DNA of 64,000 nucleotides from Acestrorhynchus altus (taxonomy: Eukaryota; Chordata; Actinopteri; Characiformes; Acestrorhynchidae). A program made the translations under genes and the position numbers. The notes under the pieces were generated by a model. It saw only the letters and a list, made by a program, of their open reading frames with translations. It made no database searches and had not been told where the DNA came from. Location of the stretch: positions 50,104,835-50,168,834 of the forward strand of contig CM067502.1 in NCBI GenBank assembly GCA_034509495.1, read 5' to 3'. This document shows positions 58,285 to 64,000 of the stretch, piece after piece (position 1 is the stretch's first letter; the number at the start of each line of letters is the position of its first letter).

Positions 58285-59010
58285 CCTGTCTCCGCCATTC
58301 CCAGCCAGCCTGATTTGTAACCCAAGCTCATCATTTTCATGTTCCAGTTTTTCTAATGTTCTTGTGTGTATATAAAGCTCTTGCTCCCAGTCTTTGTTTG
58401 TCTGTCTTCTTTGCCAACTTGTTCACGGAGGACTGCCCTTTAACGTGGGGAGAATTCTGAGGTGATGAGAGTTGGTGTTGCAAAGCCTCGCCGACTGAGG
58501 ATAGGAGGCCTGCTGGCAGCTCCGTTACGGGGATCTAGCTAGCTGGACATGTCTGATGTGTGGTAGTTCCCCGAGTTACCTGCACAGATCAGTTCAGCTC
58601 AGTTCCAGACCTCAGCAGCCACTATTCCCACGATGGCAGCACTGGACCCAGCGTATCCCACAGCGGAAGCTGCCTCAGCATCGGGTGCTGCTTCTGCTAC
58701 GACTGGGAGGGCAGAGCTTCTCGTCGACATCATGGTCGAGAAGGCAGAGTTTCCCGGCAATGTCTCGGTCCAGGTGGAGGTTTCACAACGCTGGCGGTCG
58801 GGAGTGACAAAGCTTCTCAGCAACGTCACTGCCCAATGGTTGATGCAGCTCGTCTGCTGTCCAGTCCAGGTCTCCGCCCATTCCCAGCTGTGTCTGATTT
58901 GTAACCCTGCCCCATCATTTTCATGTTTCAGTCTCGCCTAATGTTCGTGGTGTATAAGGCCCTTTGTTCTCAGTCTGTCTATGTCGGTATTCTTGTCAAC
59001 TTGTTCACAT
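58285..59010 (+). mobile_element. Insertion in P4 with a ~140-bp direct repeat pair
   Basis: 58289-58428 and 58871-59009 are direct copies (tctccgcc, cattcccagc, tgatttgtaaccc, catcattttcatgtt, caacttgttcac). The left copy has tatataaagctc. This could be an LTR pair around a short internal part, or a tandem repeat. No retroviral motif was seen inside. It lies between Ig-V2 and Ig-V1 of P4, and P2 and P3 lack it. Confidence 0.55.
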
Positions 59011-59833
59011 GACGCAGCTCATGATGGTTTATGTGCAGTATCAGCCTTCCACTTCCTACCTGGTTGTTACGTTCCGCGCACTGAGAATTTATCATGAATG
59101 ATCACCTTCTTTCACCACTGCTCACAGTGTGATCACCTCCAGTCTCTCCACACCTGCATGATCCAGCATCTTCTAAACTCAGCTTTCTGCAGATCACCTC
59201 AGAATCCAGAATGGTAATCAGAAAACCTCTGTCTTTGATCCCATGCTCTGTAAGCTTGATAGGTTCACACATTCACACACTGGTTTGTTGATTCCTCACA
59301 GAAATATTTCCATCACTCTCATCTTGTTCTATACAACAGTAACAACGATGCCACCTAGGGCAGGAAATCACATCAGAGCAGCATATGGCTGACCTGGAAA
59401 ATCAAATAAAAGAGTCTCAGTGTCCGTCCAGCCCTCCAGTGTTCCTCCAAGTTCTCTTGTTTCTACAGTTCTGCATCAACATCTACAGCACAGAACAACT
59501 CTATTATGTTCCTCTTAAATGTGTGAACTGACCTGGAGATCAGGAAGTAGGTGAAGATGTGGAGGATCTTCATCCTGCACTGAACCTCAGCTTCACTGGT
59601 GTTCACTGAACTCCACTCCACTATGTTTCTCTTCTGTAAATTTGTTTTAATCCTCTTCACAGTGAGTTCTGCTGCGTGTGGTCCTCTGGGTGAGTCTCTT
59701 CTTCTTGGCTGCTCTGGTGGGTTTCCTGTTTGGCAGAAAGAGACAGAGAGGCTAAACTTAGAGCTCCTGCCCTCAGCATCACTGACCACAAACCAAGTGA
59801 TGAGATCATTTCTGTGAGGAGACATTTAGTATG

Positions 59834-59960
59834 TATGCTCACTGAAAACTGTCAGGAACACTTATTGATCACATACATCTAATCAGCCAATCTGTGTGAC
59901 AGCAGCAGTGTGTATAAAATCATACACTATATAAAAATATAAGATATGGGTCAGCAGCTC
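59834..59960 (+). mobile_element. M3 element fragment upstream of P4
   Basis: Shares tgctcactg, atctaatcagccaat and gatatgggtcagcagct with the copy at 45245 upstream of P2, at the same distance from the signal exon. Confidence 0.6.
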
Positions 59961-60300
59961 CAGGTAATAAGCTCACATTCTCAATCCAGATTTGTTCACT
60001 GAGACTTGACTGGCCATCAGGTGAACTCAGAAAAGGTGCTACTGAGAAATAGTGCTCCCATCCCACCCATCTCTCACCCTGCCCCCTAGCCTTGTTCCCG
60101 CATTCCCCACCACAGCTCCCAACCTGAAGACACCAATCCATTTGAAGACTGTCTGTAAGATCTCTGAGCTTCATTAAGTCCCACCAAATTCCCAGACTTC
60201 TACAGTTAAGTATCAGATGATCTGCAGAACTTCAGCACAAGAAAGAACCTGATATTTTTATACAATCAAAATAAACTGATGGAATTTAAGCGGCATCTGA

Positions 60301-60350
60301 CCTGAGACCAGGCAGAGCAGAAGACGAGAGATGATCGCTCACTGATGTCC
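60301..60350 (-). pseudogene. Possible lone signal-peptide exon
   Basis: The minus strand reads a hydrophobic stretch SRLLLCLVSG ending at a CTCAG|GTCAG donor as in the receptor signal exons, but I find no ATG in front of it. Confidence 0.35.
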
Positions 60351-61110
60351 ACTTAGTGTCTTCAGATTGGTCAGCAACTAATGACCCATAGCTCTCTGTG
60401 CTTGTGTGAATCTGCTTCACTCCACTTTTTTTCTGGTTGCTTCCTGTTTCAGAGCTGCTCAAACTGCCCCCTGACCTACCCTGCTCTGACCACAGGACTG
60501 CATACTAAACTCACTGACATGTCCTGATGAGACAGTACATCATTTTAACATGTTCACAGCACCTGCCTGTGTTCACGCCTCATCCCCACTGTTATCTTTA
60601 TATTATTATACAAAGCAGGGAAGGAGACATTTGGGTCCTGCACAGTTTAGTGCTTTCCCTGTTCTTAACAGACCCACTAACCCTGTTGATAACAGGCAAA
60701 GCTCCCAGCAGGAGGAGCTGAACGCTGTGCAGGAGTGTGGCCCTCCAGTGTGTTAAAGGTAATACTGCACTAATGATGTTTGAGTTTGGAGGACTGTAGT
60801 TGCCATGCCAACACCACTGTAGTGATGTAGGACTTTTATTTTGACAGCTGTGAACGGTGAAAGCTGACTTTGAGGGGACTTTTATTTTATTTTGCAGTGA
60901 GATTTCGTTCTGTTTGTTGTAATGGTTTGGTTTCTGGTTTAAGCAGAGAGTCATCTCTAATAGGATGTTTAGAGGAGCTTTATTGTGAAAAGCTCAGAAA
61001 TGATTGTGTTCTGTCTCAGCTAGAGGACAGCTGTGGAGGTGGCTATGGAGGTGAAATCATAGAAGGAGCTCTGAAAGTGCTTGGAAAGATTCACAGCATA
61101 TAGATCTTCA
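60351..61110. other. Unassigned stretch
   Basis: Nothing recognised; small frames on both strands have no known motif. Confidence 0.3.
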
Positions 61111-61439
61111 GCATCTGATGTGGTACGTTGATGTTACGGTATGTTCAGATATGGAACAGCGTGTTAAGCTGGTGTAAAAGTGATATTATGGTGATATTAA
61201 GGGGTGGTTAAGGAGATATTACAGTGTGTTTAGGAATGGTAATGTCTTTAAGGTGGTGTTAAGGTAGGATATGTGTAATTCTGTTGTGTTAAGATAAGGT
61301 GTGTTAAGGTGTGGTATAAGGTGTTAAATGGTGTTAAGGTGATGCTTATAAAAGTGGTTGAAATGGAAAATATTTCAGTGTTAGATGGAGAACAGGGTAG
61401 TTTTATATGCATCTCAGTCTTAATATTTCTACATCAGTC

Positions 61440-62370
61440 AACATCTGAAACAGTGGATAAACAGTGGCTAACATGACCTACAGTGTTATAGGGTTAAACA
61501 GTGGGTAAACAGTGAGTAACCTGACCTACAGTGTTAAGGGGTTAACAGTGGGAAACCTGACCTACAGTGTTTATAGGATTAAACAGTGGACAACCTGACC
61601 TACAGTGTTACAGGGTTAAACAGTGGCAAACAGTGAGGAACCTAACCTACAGTGTAACAGGGTTAAACAGTGAGTAACCTGACAGCAGTGTAAGCCATAG
61701 GCTAAAACAGTGAGTAACCTGACATGGTGCCACAGGATAAACAGTGTAGATAACCATCCCACAGTGTTACAAGGTTAAACAGTAGGTAAACAGTGAGTAA
61801 CCTGACATACAGTGTTACAGGGATAAACAGTGGATAACCTGACCTACAGTGTTACAAGGTTAAACAGTAGGTAAACAGTGAGTAACCTGACCAACAGTGT
61901 TACAGGGATAAACAGTGAGTAACCTGACCAACAGTGTTACAGGGATAAACAGTGAGTAACCTGACCAACAGTGTTACAGGGTTAAACAGAGAGCACCTGA
62001 CCTACAGTGTTACAGAGAAGAACAGTGAGTAACCTGACCAACAGTATTACAGGGTTAAACAGTGAGTAACCTGACCTACAGTGTTACAGGGTTAAACAGT
62101 GAGTAACCTGACCTACAGTGTTACAGGGTTAAACAGTGAGTAACCTGACCTACAGTGTTACAGGGTTAAATAGAGAGAACTGATCTTACAGTGTTACAGG
62201 TTAAATACAGTGAGTAAATCTGACCTACAGTGTTACAGGGTTAAACAGTGAGTAACCTGACCAACAGTATTACAGGGTTAAATATGAGTAACCTGACCCA
62301 TAGCAAGCTACAGGGTTAAACAGTGAGTAACCTGACCTACAGTGTTACAGGGTTAAACAGTGTGTAAGGG
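61440..62370. repeat. 37-bp minisatellite
   Basis: Imperfect copies of acagggttaaacagtgagta and acctgacctacagtgtt, over 20 units. The left part is more divergent. 61130-61350 carries a looser gtgttaaggtg-type repeat. Confidence 0.92.
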
Positions 62371-62506
62371 GGTTCTCTGCAGCTGTACGGCTGGTGTCTG
62401 TATAATTCACAGTAAGCTGATGATTTACACTGAGTTCACTGCTGATTAAAGCTACTCCAGTCCTGTGGGATGTTTGACGGTGGAGTACTCAGTATCAGGT
62501 TCCTCC

Positions 62507-62751
62507 TTACTGACTCCACTGAGGCACCAGTGGAGAACCTGGGTTCTTCGGGAAGCTTACAGTGGTGTAAGTGAGGTCTTGGTCTTTGGGTTGTACTGTA
62601 GTGGAGCAGAGATCTTTATCAGAGCTGGTAGCAGGTGATGAAGCCATCCAGAAGCATTCAGAGGTCTGAGGAATCAGTCTCCTCACAGTTACTGACCACA
62701 GCAGGACCCTAAGAGTAGACATGAATGAATAACGTTCATATTTAAGAACTA

Positions 62752-62808
<57 letters not shown>

Positions 62809-62853
62809 CAACTGACCTCTGATCCTGGCTCTGTCCTGATGAAGGGGTGGAGC
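62507..62853 (-). CDS. P5: 3' part of another receptor, ITIM tail
   Basis: A short exon 62817-62853 (GSTPSSGQSQDQ) matches in place and Ser-rich composition the 35-bp exon of P1/P2. The tail 62507 to about 62710 contains ASSPATSSDKDLC and QDLTYTTVSFPKNPG; LTYTTV is an ITIM. The exact acceptor and frame at the tail start are unclear, and one frame has a stop before ASSP. A damaged TM exon lies near 63550-63440 (SVCVALLLIEGSSGLL out of frame with its start). So it is a partial or decaying gene, with 5' exons outside the window. Confidence 0.5.
62753..62807. repeat. (CA)n microsatellite
   Basis: About 25 ca units between the two P5 exons. Confidence 0.95.
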
Positions 62854-62919
62854 CTGTTAATGTACATGAATATCAGTCTGTCAGAAGGTCAAATATGACA
62901 ATCCAGGTGGTTGCTATAG

Positions 62920-63240
62920 TTTTGATTGGCATTGTTATCCGCTTGTAAAAGTAGCTAAGCAGGAAGGTGGTGGTGTTAGTAAGTAAATTGTTTCAAAATG
63001 GTTGCTATGGCATTTAGGTGGTTGCTGTGGTAGTTCCTATAGAATTTCATGTCCTGTGTGAGTACTGTGGAATACAAGATGGTTGCTAAGGTATTTCATG
63101 TGGTTGATAAAATAGTCCAGGTGGTTGCTTAGGCTGGTTCTGGGGTGCTATGTATCTCAGGTGGTACTTCAGATGGTTGCTGTTGTGCCCCATGGTGACA
63201 CGGTTACTAGTGTAGCTCATTTGTTTCATGGTGATACAAT
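62920..63240. repeat. Degenerate ggtggttgct repeat
   Basis: gtggttgct words recur irregularly, as at 52600-52830. Confidence 0.55.
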
Positions 63241-63439
63241 CGTTTGTATCCCAACACTCCAAAGGAGAAAAGTGTTCAAAAATCTGCTGCTGGTGCAGAA
63301 ACAGTATGTTTAAAGAAAAAGCCCGTCTCTCAGCCTGACTCTAAAAATTAGTGTTAAAGCTGAGTTTACTGAGCTTCAGAGCTTCTACAAGCTCTTTCCT
63401 GAAAGCAAGTGTAGTCTACGTGTAAGTGTGTTTGTGTAT

Positions 63440-63552
63440 CTGGGTAAACAGAACCGTCTCTTCTTGCGTATCATAGTAAAGAAGACCAGAACTGCCTTCA
63501 ATCAGCAGCAGAGCCACACAGACGCTCAATGATGAGTCTAGAAGAACCTGGA
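63440..63552 (-). pseudogene. Damaged TM exon of P5
   Basis: After a good acceptor (attccag) the exon starts GSSRLII and then needs a frame change to read SVCVALLLIEGS, homologous to the TM of P1/P2 (SVCVLLLLIGGS). A Glu replaces a Gly inside the membrane segment. Confidence 0.5.
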
Positions 63553-64000
63553 ATTGAGAGACATGGAAAAAGGTCTTAAAACATCTTCATCCACAACCTT
63601 AACAAGCTTTCCTGTTTCCCTGCTGGAATGAAACTGGTTACGTTTTGAGCTTGACCTGGCAGGGCAAGATGTGGTATAAATATGGCTTAGCAGCATAGCC
63701 ACTGTTAACATGCTGGTCCACCTGTAGGAACAGCTTGACCAAACTGGCCAACCAGCTTTACCTTGCTCAAGCTAACCATTCTGATAGACCAGCAGGTCCA
63801 TCAAATCCAAATGAAAACAAACAGTATGGTTACCATTACTACTTGGGGGAGCAGGTGGGACGAGGGTGGAGAAAGACGTGAACTGGAACCGGATACAAAA
63901 CAGAACATTTTGGCTCTCATAAGAACCAAATACCACTGTTGGATGTTGTGGATGAATATCGTCGTTTTCTTTCACATTAGACTTCTGACATGGTCACTCA

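Larger units (their letters stand above)
54721..59573 (-). pseudogene. P4: pIgR/CD300-like receptor, indel-rich; tail exon intact
   Basis: Parts in order: signal 59533-59573 (MKILHIFTYFLIS, but 41 bases instead of 40), Ig-V1 about 59106-59393, Ig-V2 57835-58158, stalk about 57224-57360, TM about 57035-57150, and tail 54721-54925. Each piece from 57030 to 59573 aligns with P2 but has many 1-10 base indels, and the TM exon has a duplicated gatgatgatgag-type stretch and a damaged donor, so no frame is preserved. The tail is open: DYENNPPQMQH, SVYQNM, and the ITIMs SVYQIL and SIYQSL. A 1.4-kb CAG repeat lies between tail and TM. It is either a dead gene or poorly corrected long-read sequence. Confidence 0.65.

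Overview
The window is genomic DNA of a ray-finned fish. The genes are split into exons with GT/AG borders and phase-1 introns. There are many fish-type transposon relics (L2/Rex1-like LINEs, a hAT element, Ty3/gypsy fragments, short inverted-repeat DNA elements), long micro- and minisatellites, and one 500-base run of N. An otophysan fish (catfish or characin group) is my guess from the repeat families; the sequence does not prove it. Nearly all recognisable host genes lie on the minus strand.

Layout. 1-840 is a ~61-bp minisatellite. 1235-3253 holds broken exons of an immunoglobulin-superfamily receptor. 4311-7290 holds two convergent LINE fragments. 8244-30500 is a GIMAP (AIG1-type GTPase) cluster with seven AIG1 exons of three sequence types, here called A, C and B. 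They repeat as leader-A-C-B (30389 to 23278), leader-A-C-B (19676 to 11863) and leader-A (9907 to 8244). Only the leader before each A exon was found, and every leader donor and AIG1 acceptor is compatible with phase 1. Either one promoter feeds three alternative last exons, or C and B have starts I could not find.

32191-63550 is a tandem family of pIgR/CD300-like (CMRF35-like) receptors, also on the minus strand. P1 (37875-34589) and P2 (44984-40710) can be assembled from signal peptide to stop codon. P3 (51360-48363) is interrupted by the N gap. P4 (59573-54721) is riddled with small indels. P5 (62853-62507, with a TM relic near 63500) is partial. The pattern is signal peptide, two Ig-V domains, a stalk (absent in P1), one transmembrane segment and a cytoplasmic tail. 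The tails of P1, P3 and P4 are built from a 42-bp (14-codon) tandem repeat in which each unit carries one tyrosine, often as an ITIM. P2 has a different tail with a YEEI motif, and that tail exon is duplicated.

Function. GIMAPs are GTP-binding proteins of lymphocyte survival and vesicle or organelle membranes. pIgR/CD300-like receptors with ITIMs are inhibitory leukocyte receptors. The window therefore joins two fast-evolving immune gene clusters, with duplication, repeat expansion and transposon insertion visible in both. Several breaks, mainly in P4 next to a 1.4-kb CAG repeat and near the gap, could be assembly error.
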